Origin: Phytophthora sp. 'mugwort'
Lineage: Eukaryota > Oomycota > Peronosporomycetes > Peronosporales > Peronosporaceae
Assembly (NCBI GenBank): GCA_033558025.1
Contig: JAUCEF010000017.1
Coordinates: 868,001-932,000, forward strand
Reading direction: 5' to 3'
DNA: 64,000 nt
A program made the translations under genes and the position numbers. Every line of letters begins with the position of its first letter. The stretch's first letter is position 1. The notes beneath the pieces were generated by a model. It saw only the letters and a program-made list of their open reading frames with translations. It was not told where the DNA came from and made no database searches. This document shows positions 52,501-62,210 of this stretch, in pieces.

Positions 52501-54537
52501 GCGCGCCCAGAGCCAGAAGCCCAGGTCCCTTGCGGGGCCGCGGAAGGGGCTCCATACGAAGGAACTCTGGCTGCATTCGCCGAGTATGAGCCATAGTGAT
52601 ACGGCTGGGAGTACGCAGGAGGCGCTCCCGCTTGGGCCACAGGCCACAGGAGGCACCGAACGAGAGACAACTCCCGTTGGACTCGGTCCAGGGACGCCCA
52701 AAAGGCATCCAGACGTTGGAAAATCTCGTCCACGTCATTCGTACGACGGTCGACCCGTCCTTCAAGGGCCGACAAGTCATCGGCCAGACGATTCACGTCG
52801 TCACGAATCGGCCCAAGGAGCCCAGCGTTCCCGGCCTGGACGGCAGCATTCCCGCCCTCACCAAGCCCAAGCGCAATCTCAAGCGCAAGGACTCAACGAC
52901 GAAGAGCGGTGTCTTCAACGACCCGAGGTAGAGCCGAAGGCGGCACACCAGGCCCTGAGCTGGACCGGAGGGGCGGCTCCTCGTACTCATACTCGTTCGA
53001 GGGCACTACCGCCTCTTCTCGACCGTAATGGGGAGGCCCACTACCACGTGGAGCGTGTGCGCTAGGAGCGGCGCGTTCACGGAAAGCGCCAGCTCCGCGT
53101 GAAATGGAGGGGGCACTCGGAAGCTGAGTGCTCCTGGGAGCCGTTCGTACGGCCCGAAGGCTGTCGCGATCTGGGAACAGAATCGGCGGCGGCTTTGTAA
53201 GTAGTTCGGGCTATCTTGCCCGAACGGGGTGTGGTCGTAGAGCCAAGACCATACCCGCGCTCATCATGAGCACTAGAAGCGGAATGCTTCTGCATTTCTC
53301 GACAGAGCTGCCGTTTGTCTACCACATGGGCAAACTCAATACGCAGATCTCGGACGTCAAGGATGGCCTCCAGGGTAAGATCCTGCCGGGGAACCTCGAG
53401 TTGGCTTTGTGAGCAGAGCGTAGCTGCCCAGTTCTAAAACAAAGACGGCCTCGGCCTCTTGGAAAGAGTCACAATGTGGGGGCATCACGGCTGTATACCC
53501 CCACACAGGTCGCAGTCCCGACCAGAGCTCTGGCTTCTTTCGCCGGCTCGTGAACGCCTTGAGCGGGATGTTATGCGGTGCCAGCACGCACCGAGCGATG
53601 CTCACGTTTTGGAACAGGGGTTCTTAGCCACCAGGTGGCGCTCATAAGCGCCTCGAGAAGGGGGCCCGCCAAGAAGCACGCGAGGCGGTTGGAGCTGACC
53701 CATGTAGGCGGTCGGCTCCGTGGGACTCCTCAGGAGGGAAGTATCCGGGAGCGTAAGGCGGTCCCCTACGAACAGGTGGAGAGTACTTCACAGGCGACCG
53801 AATCGCCGGGGCCCGCACTCCCTCATGACGAGCAGCCTGGTACTCCGATGCTGCCCGCCGAGCGGAAGTCAGCAGTAAGCGGCGAGCTGCTTCCAGTTCT
53901 CCGATCCATGAAGGGTATGGAACCCTCACGCTCACGAACAAGGGCCTCTTCAGTTCTACTTCCGACAAGGAGGAAGAGGGTCAAATCGGCCGAGAGATCT
54001 CCAACGATCGAGGCTGCTGCAGCATTTGCAGCCTTGACGCGGGCAGTTGCCTCAGCGAGCGTCAAGTTCTTGACCGGAGAACGAGGTTTCTCTCCGGTCC
54101 TCCTTGGGTGAGCACGGGCCCCCCTGACGCTCGGGCGTCTTCGGCGCGTCGCCATTGTCGCCGTTATGGCTAGACAGCGGGGTACGGGACCCAAGCGAGT
54201 CTGACTGACTCGGGTCGCCGTCAGACCCCTTGACGAGCGGGATTTCGTTATCGACCCAGGACATGGGAGACTTGTCCGAGTCCTCCTCATAATCCACGAG
54301 GAGCTCAGGGTCCGTCTCAGGCGGTTCAGGTGCCTTGTGGGTAACCTGGGATGCCACCTTGGTGGATCCCTTAGCGGCAGAGCCTTTGCCGGACGGCTTA
54401 GAGCTCTTAGCCTGCTGCTTGGAAGCAACAGGCTTGGCAGGCGCTTTCGCACCACTGCCAGACCGAGTCTTGGTCATGCTTGAGGCTGACGTGGAAGCCG
54501 AAGAAAAAGAAGAGCACGCGGAAGTGCTCGAGCTCAA
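52416..54537 (-). pseudogene. antisense coding-like region between gypsy pol and 3' LTR
   Basis: Minus-strand frames form one decayed product from an ATG at 54537: Ser-rich start, then KPVASKQQAKSSKPSGKGSA, an acidic block (PELLVDYEEDSDKSPMSWVD), NLTLAEATARVKAANAAAAS (after a shift), ELEAARRLLLTSARRAASEY, a Pro/Arg-rich block, LEAILDVRDLRIEFAHVVDK, and a heptad-rich end (NRLADDLSALEGRVDRRTND; RLDAFWASLDRVQRELS) ending at 52416, overlapping the pol tail by about 85 bp. Basic, Pro-rich and coiled-coil composition resembles a gag-like structural protein. Similar antisense extra ORFs at this site are known from some plant Ty3/gypsy lineages. Function unknown; at least four frameshifts. Confidence 0.6.
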
Positions 54538-54652
54538 AAGGAAAATGAGCGGGGTGCGGAAACCAACCGCAGCGAAGTCGATGTAATTCGACTGGGAGAG
54601 TAAAGGCGGCGATTTTCTTTCACTCGCCCTGGATGGTCGGTAAACCGGACCT

Positions 54653-54665
54653 AAGTGGGGGAGGA
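54653..54665 (+). promoter_or_regulatory. polypurine tract of the gypsy element
   Basis: AAGTGGGGGAGGA lies immediately before the TG of the 3' LTR, the position and composition expected for the plus-strand priming site of reverse transcription. Confidence 0.75.
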
Positions 54666-55035
54666 TGTAACTGGGTTACATGGAGAGTGCCAAGTCACTA
54701 TCTTCAGAGCAGGTGTACCCAGTACATTAAGTGATGTAGCTAAACATCACTATGACGTCGACGGTAATGACGTCATGGATAGGTACCACGGATATGGTAC
54801 AAAGACCTCAGAGCCACTCAATAGGATAACATTTAGGGAACCTTATAGTTGACTAATAGTTAGTATGTAGACGCGTTAAAAAAGGGTCACCTATAAATAT
54901 ATTCAGTCTTAATTTCTACCTAATTTTGGTAACAGTCCCACAGGCCAGGGACTAGTGAACTGCCGTCCACTGAGAGTTTGTATACTCTCTGGAAGTCACA
55001 ATTCCTGTGCGCACGGTGTTGTGTGCCCAGTCACA
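54666..55035 (+). repeat. 3' LTR of the gypsy element
   Basis: 370 bp, TGTAAC to TCACA, closest in its middle part to the solo LTR at 1148 (both carry the GTAGACGCGTTAAAAAAGGG block that is altered in the 5' LTR). TATAAATA at 54892-54899. Followed by CATGA. Confidence 0.92.
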
Positions 55036-55040
55036 CATGA

Positions 55041-55192
55041 CCAATCTTCAGACACGCAGCAACCAGATCCCACGTCCGCTGCCCCCTGAAGATGCCAGCG
55101 TCATTTGCTTTGGTCATGTACTCGTGACAACGTACGACATAATCCTTCTGACCTGGGGTCATCTCTTGCCGCGGGCTGTTGGACTCGGACAT
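55041..55192 (-). pseudogene. proximal half of reading frame split by gypsy; possible HTH protein
   Basis: ATG at 55192: MSESNSPRQEMTPGQKDYVV, then AGIFRGQRTWDLVAACLKIG and His, ending at the insertion. The partner is at 46998-46920. The opening (TPGQ+DYVVRCHEY followed by helices) looks like the N-terminal helix-turn-helix of Tc1/IS630-like oomycete transposases, so the target was probably itself a transposon gene, but this is pattern recognition only. Confidence 0.45.
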
Positions 55193-56700
55193 GCTTTTGA
55201 GAAGGTAGATGTTGCAATGGATGCACAACGCACTTAGATGCATTGTCGTAGTCTCCATTGTCTGGTCGGATAAGAACTCGAAGAGCTATGTCAAAATTTG
55301 TGGGCCGTTTTAATGTTTTGGTCCAATCTTCAATGAAAGTACAATAACGACTTACTTACGTTACTATTTCGATGTGGAGCTTACTCTGCCTGAATCAACA
55401 CCTTACTATTAATATTAGCCTCTCCAAGCAGACATATTTCTATTTGTATTGAATGATCTCAGACACAGAACTCAACTTCCGCGAGCTCGGCTCCTCCGAA
55501 CGCTGCGGCACAGAACCGACTGCCACAAGGTCATCAAAGCCCAAGGGAATGGGGCGGAAGAAGGTATCACCGGATTCGAGCTCTGCTGTTCCAAGCCAAG
55601 TCCACCATGCCGGGGTTCGACGAGTTCTTCCGACGAGCCTGCTTCGCGACCTTCTGGCCCTTTGGCGTTGCGGATGGCTTAGCTGAGACGCAGGCTGCTC
55701 AAGTGGTAGCTTAACTAATGAGTGGCGGAGCAAGTAAGGATATGGTTGAGTGCTCCGTTCTTTAAAATTGTTGTGAGAAAATAATCTCGTCGTTGAGTGG
55801 CATCAAGATGGAAACCGTCGACAGGAAGTTGCGTCCATTCCACATATTTCTCCATGGAAGGAGTTGCGGTGTTCGCTTACTTTCGTTCTCATCAACATCC
55901 GTGCCACGTTGTCTAAGTTCGCTACTGATCCCTTCTTCATGTCTCCATCCGTGTGGGCTCGAATTCGAGGTCAGTGCTGGCTGAAGTTAGCACTGACCTC
56001 GAATTAGGGGCGAAAAAGACGACTGGGTCCGATATTGCGTCGCTCTCTGGGAGCGTTTCCACTCTATCATCGATTCAATCATTGGCTTGGGTTTGCACCC
56101 GGATTTGATTCCTAAAGATCCACTTAGCGAGCTCGGGTTGCCCCTTTAAGCTCTTGTTCCAGTACAGCAAAGAGCAGAAAAGCCCTGCGGACAGCCTTTG
56201 CCCCATTATCGAGGAACTATATCAAGCTCTGCACAATGGCGTTACTCAGCTGGACCCGCGCCGACTCGGGATCCCGAATTATTTTTCGATCCATTCGCCC
56301 CTTTTGCCCCTGCGACACTAATATAGCATTGTTTCCCAGCCAGAGCGGAGCTGGAGGGCAAGCGTTGTTGAGGCTGATAGCGGGGAGTCTTCTCGTGCAT
56401 GGTGGTTACGCATGGCGTCATTGCACCCTTACAGCCAGTGTTATGTGCCGAATGCCAGATGAAGTGGTTCAAATATCGCACTTAAGTAAGCAACCATGGT
56501 ACTGTTCACGAAGTACAAAGTCAGCTAACATCTCGGCTACTCGACTGGATGAACTCAGCTCCACCTTTGAGTTTGGTGGTTGCACTAAGATCTTGCGAGG
56601 GGTCGTTGAGAGCCGACCACATGCACTTAATATTGTAATGAGACATTGTTGACAATAGGAGGGAGATAAAATAATAACAGAGTAACTCTTTCCAAGTCCA
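55193..56700 (+). other. degenerate plus-strand coding-like region, unrecognised, with a hairpin
   Basis: Plus frames at 55449-55690 (ELNFRELGSSERCGTEPTAT, then GFDEFFRRACFATFWPFG in a shifted frame) and further broken fragments to about 56660 look like one decayed gene. No domain recognised. It lies between two retroelements and is probably mobile-element derived. It includes the perfect hairpin at 55962-56005. Confidence 0.25.
55962..56005 (+). repeat. perfect 17-bp inverted repeat
   Basis: Arms AATTCGAGGTCAGTGCT (55962-55978) and AGCACTGACCTCGAATT (55989-56005) are exact reverse complements with a 10-base loop GGCTGAAGTT. Exact complementarity inside decayed sequence indicates recent origin or selection. 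Confidence 0.9.
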
Positions 56701-58030
56701 AGACAAGTGTACACTATCCGGTAAGTCCCTGCACGGGCTGGATTATGGTTACTGTTGACACCCGAGAGGCATAACTTGCAGGGTCTTGACTGGTAGCGCC
56801 AAGAGAACTAGGTCGGCCCGGGGAAGGGCGTGTCTCGCCAAGCGCGAAGGAACAATCCTGCCGAACTCGGCGGGCCGGTACGTTCAGCCCGGGAACCGTA
56901 ACACTTCTAGCCGAGAAGCCTTTGCTCTCAGCGACCCGTCAAGGCGCTAACGCGCCGTCGTCCGCTCTTAGCGGAGGACGCGGGATATCTATGCCAGAGG
57001 CAATCAGCTCAGCTGACCTCTGTGTATTGACTTCGAACTCAGCTGGCGAGCTGATCGCTGACCTGACGGCGGAAATCGTCGACAGTGTCCCGCCTGAAGA
57101 AGATGAGACTGAAGACCAAGCGGATGAAGGAGAAGTGATGAAGAATATGAAGTGAAGGCTGAAGTTGAGTATATGAAGACGACAGCCGAGTTGCGTGCGG
57201 AGCTCGACAAGATGTCGCTCCAAGCGAGCCGGAATGGGAAATCCGCGCCCAGTTGAGCGCAACCTCGCCGCTGAACTCAACGACGATGCTTACGATGAAG
57301 ATCACAGTGTTGCTCAAGGGGAACGGCCACCCCTAGCGCCAAGAGCGACACGTAACACCGACACGCCGAGTGCGAACAAGGTGCTTGCGCGTCTCGGCGA
57401 GGAGATGAGGTCCCAGTCGAAGTGGATGATGATTTTCGCACCGGTGGCCATGGATCAGGCCAAATGGCCAGTTTAGGCCCGGAGTTCGCTCAGCCGGTGA
57501 ACAGTACTAGCATCAACCAACCTGTAGAAGATACGGTGCTGTTGCTGAGGGCAATGGGTTACCTTTGTAATGGTCGCCCAAACAGCTTGGTTTTATCCGA
57601 CTGCGATCTCCGCCGAGCTGGTATGGAGTTGACCTTACTGGAAACGCCGACTACGAGCGGCGTTCGGGTTGGAGAAAGCCCCAAGACCTCAACTGATGAT
57701 CACTAAGCGCATAGCCGAGCTCGTCGAAGACCTAGCAATATCTCGCTTCCGAAGATGCCTGAAACTAAGCGAGCGGGAAAATTCCGATTCACCGAAGGGA
57801 CTCCGTATTTTGATGACTCACACATGTTGAAGTCAAAGCAAGCCAAGGAGCAAGTGGGTCGTATGATTACCTTCTTGATGAAGACGATGAAGTCGAGCTC
57901 GAAGACGAGGAAAACGATCATAAGCCGAGTTATGACGGCTACTCCGGTGACTGTGAAGCATCAGTGAAAGAGCAATTCCGTCGACTCAGCTACAGATGAA
58001 GTTGGCCGAAACGACACGCAATACCTGGAA

Positions 58031-58516
58031 TTGAGAACCCATTTCTCACTGGACAAGATGACTGAGTTCGATGGGAGACGATTCCGATCGGACGCATCGT
58101 TACAGTGGTTGAAGAGACTCATCTATGAGATGAAAGGAATTCGGATGCAACAGAACTCGTGGTACGAGCCGTTTTCGCTTTGCTTGGGTGGAGCGGCCAA
58201 AAGTTGGTATCGCCTGCTGGACCGGCGGACTCAGAAGAAATGGAGCCTACTCAGCGAGCAGTTCTCGGATTATTACTTTTCTCAATTCGACCAGTCGGCG
58301 CGTACTCGATACTACTTAGCGAGACGTAAAGAGAAGGAACCCATTGGTGACTTCCTCGTCCGTTTGAGTGGATACACACGCACTGCCAAGATCCAGTATG
58401 GGAAAGATGGAGCAGATGCTGCTGAGCATGTAGAGCAGTTCTTGCTCCATTTGCAGAGAAGACGAGATCATGGATCTGTTGTACCCGCTTCAACTTACCG
58501 ATATTTACCGTGCTGA
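58031..58516 (+). pseudogene. retroelement gag capsid domain (Retrotrans_gag-like)
   Basis: Longest open segment of this element, 161 residues. FDGRRFRSDASLQWLKRLIY, FSLCLGGAAKSWYRLLDRRT, WSLLSEQFSDYYFSQFDQSA and ARRKEKEPIGDFLVRLSGYT follow the usual capsid order (AxxWYxxL...W..L...F...F). After about 58460 coding moves to another frame (MDLLYPLQLTDIYRAEQIIN at 58470). It would form the particle shell; now non-functional. Confidence 0.7.
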
Positions 58517-59173
58517 ACAAATCATCAATGTATCTTGGGGGAAAAACGTAAGAAACAACGCGGCCTACCGGTGTCAGGTAAAGCCAGAGAAACTCGGCGC
58601 GGAGATGGAAGTCGGCGGGGTGGGCCTCGGCGCGATGAGAGACACGAATCCCGCAGAGATGACCGCCGAGGTCGTCGAGATGAAGGCCGTGATCGCCGAG
58701 TCGCACTTGCCGATGCAACAGTTGACGAACTCTACCGCCGTGTCGACCAGCGACAGCCAAGTCGACGAGCCCGGTGGACTCGGCAGATGAAGACAGCGAC
58801 TACAGTGACTATAGCGAGTCTAATTTAGACCCGGATCAAGATTATCTCGACGCGGGGGAAGTCAGCGACCGCTCCAAGAACTTTGCTGGACGAGCCGACT
58901 TAAACAGTTAACGTTCGGCCACAACCAGTCAACCGTTCAACACTTCTGACCGCCAAGACCGCCGAGATGACTTGCGCGAACGGCAGCGTTTCGAACGCAG
59001 AGATCGCCGTGATGACTCACGTGAACGTCCACGTTAAATCGTCGGGATCGTCGAGATGGCTCACGCGAACGCCCTCGCTACGGACCATGTGCCGCGCGTG
59101 GAGGCGATGTCCACTCAGCACGTTTCTGCCGTCGACGCTGGAAGTTCTGCAAACAAGTACATGAAGTCTAGCG

Positions 59174-59990
59174 TTGCGAGTTGTTCCAGCGCCTGGAAAC
59201 GCTCACCAAATTTGTCCGAACGTCAGTCGACAAGTCAACTGTGCCAGCCGAGGTCCACGACATTTACGAGCCGAAGGATTTAGGCTCGGCGGCCCGCCAA
59301 CACTGACTGGGTCGGAGAATAACAGGCTGCCACAGTCAGCTGAGTCAGTGGTGGAAGCGAACTACGTGTTTGCTTTCGTAGGCGAAGCACAACGGCCCGG
59401 GAAATGGGGTGAAGACAACGACGAACTTGAATGTGAAATTGACGAGCATGTTGAATTCAACGACCCAGAGGAAGATTGCCGAGTTGTCATGAGTGTGAGA
59501 GTAGAGACCCGGCGACGAGGTAAGGTCGATGGCAGTGTAGTGACGGTGAAGCTGCGTCCCGGAGAGCGCATGGGTTGGTGGTCGGCACAAAAGTTCGATC
59601 GCCGAGTTCATATGCGAGTTCTAGTGATGGGTGCGGTAAATGATGAGCCGGCGAAAATTCTGCTCGATACTGGGGCAAACGTCTCGGCTGTAAGTGAATC
59701 TACGCGCGGCGGCTGCGGTTGAAGCGGCATCAAGCACTGATCTACAGATCATGCGTAAGGGATTGGTAAAGGCAAAGTGCCTATGACGACGAGAGCAGTG
59801 GTTAAGGTTACACCTGGCTGGAATATTGTCTATGAGTTTGAAGTCTGGGTTATATAATATCATGCGGGTGTTAATCTGATACTGGGTATTGACTTTATGG
59901 ATTCAGCAGGAATACGACTGGATCTTTACAACTCGACGGCGAAATTGCCAGACGAAGTAGTAGTACCACCTCAAGTCGCACAACGCTGAG
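59174..59990 (+). pseudogene. retroelement aspartic protease, broken
   Basis: The 59174-59722 frame ends with VRVLVMGAVNDEPAKI-type beta strands (here HMRVLVMGAVNDEPAKILL) and the active-site box LLDTGANVSAVSE. After a frameshift near 59720 the flap-and-end block continues at about 59860-59970 (GVNLILGIDFMDSAGIRLDL; LPDEVVVPP). The DTGA box and the following ILG motif define a pepsin-like retroviral-type protease, which processes the polyprotein. Confidence 0.7.
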
Positions 59991-60299
59991 TCAGGAGAAA
60001 CGAGTATGACAATGAAACCACCGGCGGCCCTACTGAATCGTTGAATGTGTCGAGTCGGCTGACAGTACGCCAAGGCCGGCTGTGGCAGCACCAACTTATT
60101 GGCCCGTTTTCCCCGCATTAGCACCTGGCGAGGGACACCAGTCTCGTGATCTAGTACTCAGTCGGCACAGAATTTTACCAATATGAACGCTTTGCTAAGC
60201 GCAGCACCAAACTGCGTTTCCTGATCCCCACCCTCGCTTTGAGCTCGCGAGGTCAACTTTAGTTTTCTTCCTTAGGCGCTTTCAGTCGCGCTCGCATGT

Positions 60300-60900
60300 A
60301 TTACAGCTACGTCTCACGCCCTGGTATATGAGGGTAATTAGCAATCCATCAGGTCTAGTGGCGATAAGCAGCAGTAGGTGAAGCTCCGTGAACAATCACT
60401 TTCTCCCGCAGATTAGAGCTGCTCTGAGTCAAAATAGTTTCTCTAGTCGGCAAGTGTCTCCTTCGTTCGAGCTGTCGACCTCCCCTTAAGTACCGGGCTC
60501 AAGTCTAGCCCCATCGCAGATTACGGATCCTCAAAGTGTTTCGCCGTTGAGCTGTTGGCCTCCTCTAACAAGCGGGAGCAAGTCTAACACTCTTCGCAGA
60601 TACGGATACTCTACTTGACCGCAGTAGCGTCTACTCAACGCAGATGCTCTACGCAGCAACCACACGAGACTTTCGCAATTGCGTACGAAACAAACCCTTA
60701 TCCGGCAGGCTGTTACCCTGTTTCTCCGCCAAATGTCGCGCACCTCCACTGCCGATACGAGAGTCCTGTGCTGTCAATACGAGTACGGGTTTGTATAGGG
60801 CGTGAACGGCGGGTCGAAAGCTAGCTATAACCAAGGGAAATTAAACACTGCTTCCTTGACTGTTTTATTAGCAGGAACGTTTACGACTAAGATACAAATC
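60300..60900. repeat. possible LTR remnant with imperfect tandem duplication
   Basis: Two imperfect copies of about 110 bp are visible at about 60470-60535 and 60545-60610 (GAGCTGT.G.CCTCC...GGG..CAAGTCTA...TCGCAGAT.ACGGAT.CTC). Position after the protease remnant suggests a degraded LTR or regulatory repeat of that element. A partner copy was not found. Confidence 0.3.
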
Positions 60901-60944
60901 TGATCGGCGGAACCGAGCCGTCCTCTACTTGTAGGTATGACTGC

Positions 60945-61009
60945 GGTGTTGCGGGATTAGTAAAAGTATTCTTAAGACCCGATCCGCTTACCAACTGCGC
61001 CAAGACACC
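60945..61009 (-). tRNA. degenerate tRNA-Leu(UAA)-like sequence (pseudo-tRNA or SINE head)
   Basis: On minus, GGTGTCTTGGCGCAGTTGGT starts a 65-nt segment with a good A box (TGGCGCAGTTGG), a CTTAAGA loop that would present UAA, and an end AATCCCGCAACACC. The first five bases pair with the last five (GGTGT/ACACC). The anticodon stem, variable arm and the 5' strand of the T stem do not pair, so it is not a working tRNA. Confidence 0.35.
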
Positions 61010-61680
61010 GACTAACGGACGGGGTTCCCCGATAATCCGTGAATGAGCTGAACTTGGTCTCACCTTGTGTACCCGTCAGTGGGCTGGATCTGCTCTCTTA
61101 TGACTCCGAAGGATGCAGCGATGTAATGTCTTGAACGTCCTGGGAGGACGCGGGGACGTGGAGCAGCACGGAAGTCTTCGCTCTGCTGTCGATATTGGTT
61201 CCGATCTGAGGTAGTTGACCTTCGATCGGGGGCCTAGACTTGATCCGAGGCCGAGGTTGCCGTGCGGCGTTTTTCCTTTCCTTTCCTCGAGATGCTTGCC
61301 GCTTCCTTTAGCGGGATCTTGCGAGTTGAGAGTCGAAGCGATCGTCGGTCAAGCACTGAATGCCGATCGATCGAGGTGCTTGAGCAGAAGTTCGCTAGCG
61401 TGGGGGGAGAGCCGGTCAATATACGATCCGATCCTCTCACCATGACACTGGATCTGCTACCTTGGACTAGTTGACACCTTGGTGGGCCAATGTAGTTCCC
61501 TCCCTGCTGTACTTGAAACCGCCTAAGTCGTCCGATGCGAATTCGAGTTTGATTGTTCTTTATCTTTTGTTGTCCTATCTTCCCATCCTGAACCCTATCT
61601 CGTACCACCTGACTACACTGATTCATGTCCCTCTTCAACCACTCAACAGGTACCGGCTTCAAATTTGCCCACCTCCAAGT
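61010..61680. other. no gene recognised
   Basis: Frames at 61215-61445 (+) and 61234-61815 (-) have no recognised domain and overlap the start of the GATC-rich field. The long minus frame is probably an artefact of that composition. Confidence 0.3.
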
Positions 61681-61699
61681 ATGATTGCTGATCGAATCC

Positions 61700-62210
61700 C
61701 GATCGGACCGATCTCGGATGTCGGAACATGTATGTCGATCTGCTAACACCGATCGGCCCGATCGGCCGGATCGCGGATGTCGGAACTTGTATACTGGTCG
61801 GCGAATACCGATCAATCCGATCTGCTCGATCTCAAATGTAAGATCGACCTGATCTGCTCAATTCCGGACGACGGGGTGTAGCCCGGTCTGCGGACGCCGG
61901 ATCAGCCCGATTTGCTGAACCCTGAAGGCCTGATGGGTCCTATCTGTCAGATCCCGCTATCGATCGTCTCCATCTCGAATGTAAGATCGATCCGATCTGC
62001 CCGATCCCGAACGACGGGGTGTAGCTCTGTCGGCGGATGTCAGATCGGCCCGACCTTCCGAACCCTGAACGACAGATCGGCCCGATCTGCTGGATTCCGC
62101 TATCGATCGGTATGCTCTCCCCGATTTCGTACGACGGAGTGCATGACGATCTGCGAGTGCCGGATCGGCCTGGTCTTGGCTGGTCGTGCTCTGCCGGTCA
62201 CCCACAGGCC
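61700..62210 (+). repeat. GATC-rich tandem-repeat field (59-bp and 143-bp units)
   Basis: Two 59-bp copies start at about 61710 and 61769 (shared core CGGATGTCGGAAC). They are followed by two 143-bp copies at 61831-61973 and 61974-62116, sharing AATGTAAGATCGA, ACGACGGGGTGTAGC and CCGCTATCGATCG, and a partial third copy with ACGACGGAGTGCATGACG. The whole field is dense in CGATC/GATCGG palindromes. The frames crossing it are low-complexity. Confidence 0.75.

Larger units (their letters stand above)
46999..55035 (+). mobile_element. Ty3/gypsy LTR retrotransposon, complete but degenerate
   Basis: 8037 bp, flanked by a perfect 5-bp duplication CATGA (46994-46998 and 55036-55040). LTRs of 366 and 370 bp start TG and end TA/CA. 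Order inside: gag with CCHC knuckle, protease-like part, reverse transcriptase, RNase H, integrase with chromodomain-like tail, a long antisense coding-like region, polypurine tract, 3' LTR. The RT-RH-IN order defines Ty3/gypsy. Numerous stops and frameshifts, and visible LTR divergence (roughly a tenth of positions by eye), show that the copy is old and inactive. Confidence 0.93.
56900..60000 (+). mobile_element. second degenerate gag-protease retroelement (truncated)
   Basis: A different retroelement from the one at 47-55 kb. Leading acidic/coiled segment (56922-57160; IADLTAEIVDSVPPEEDETE), capsid (58031-58516), Arg/Asp-rich basic stretch (58560-58830), then an aspartic protease (about 59500-59980). 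No reverse transcriptase or integrase follows, so the 3' two-thirds are lost. Frames are broken throughout. LTR boundaries were not found. Confidence 0.6.

Noticed and set aside
60945..61009. Functional tRNA gene
   Set aside because: The anticodon and T stems do not pair; listed only as a degenerate tRNA-like sequence.
61234..61815. 193-residue minus frame rich in Arg/Asp/Ser
   Set aside because: Runs into the GATC-rich repeat field, where stops are rare by composition.
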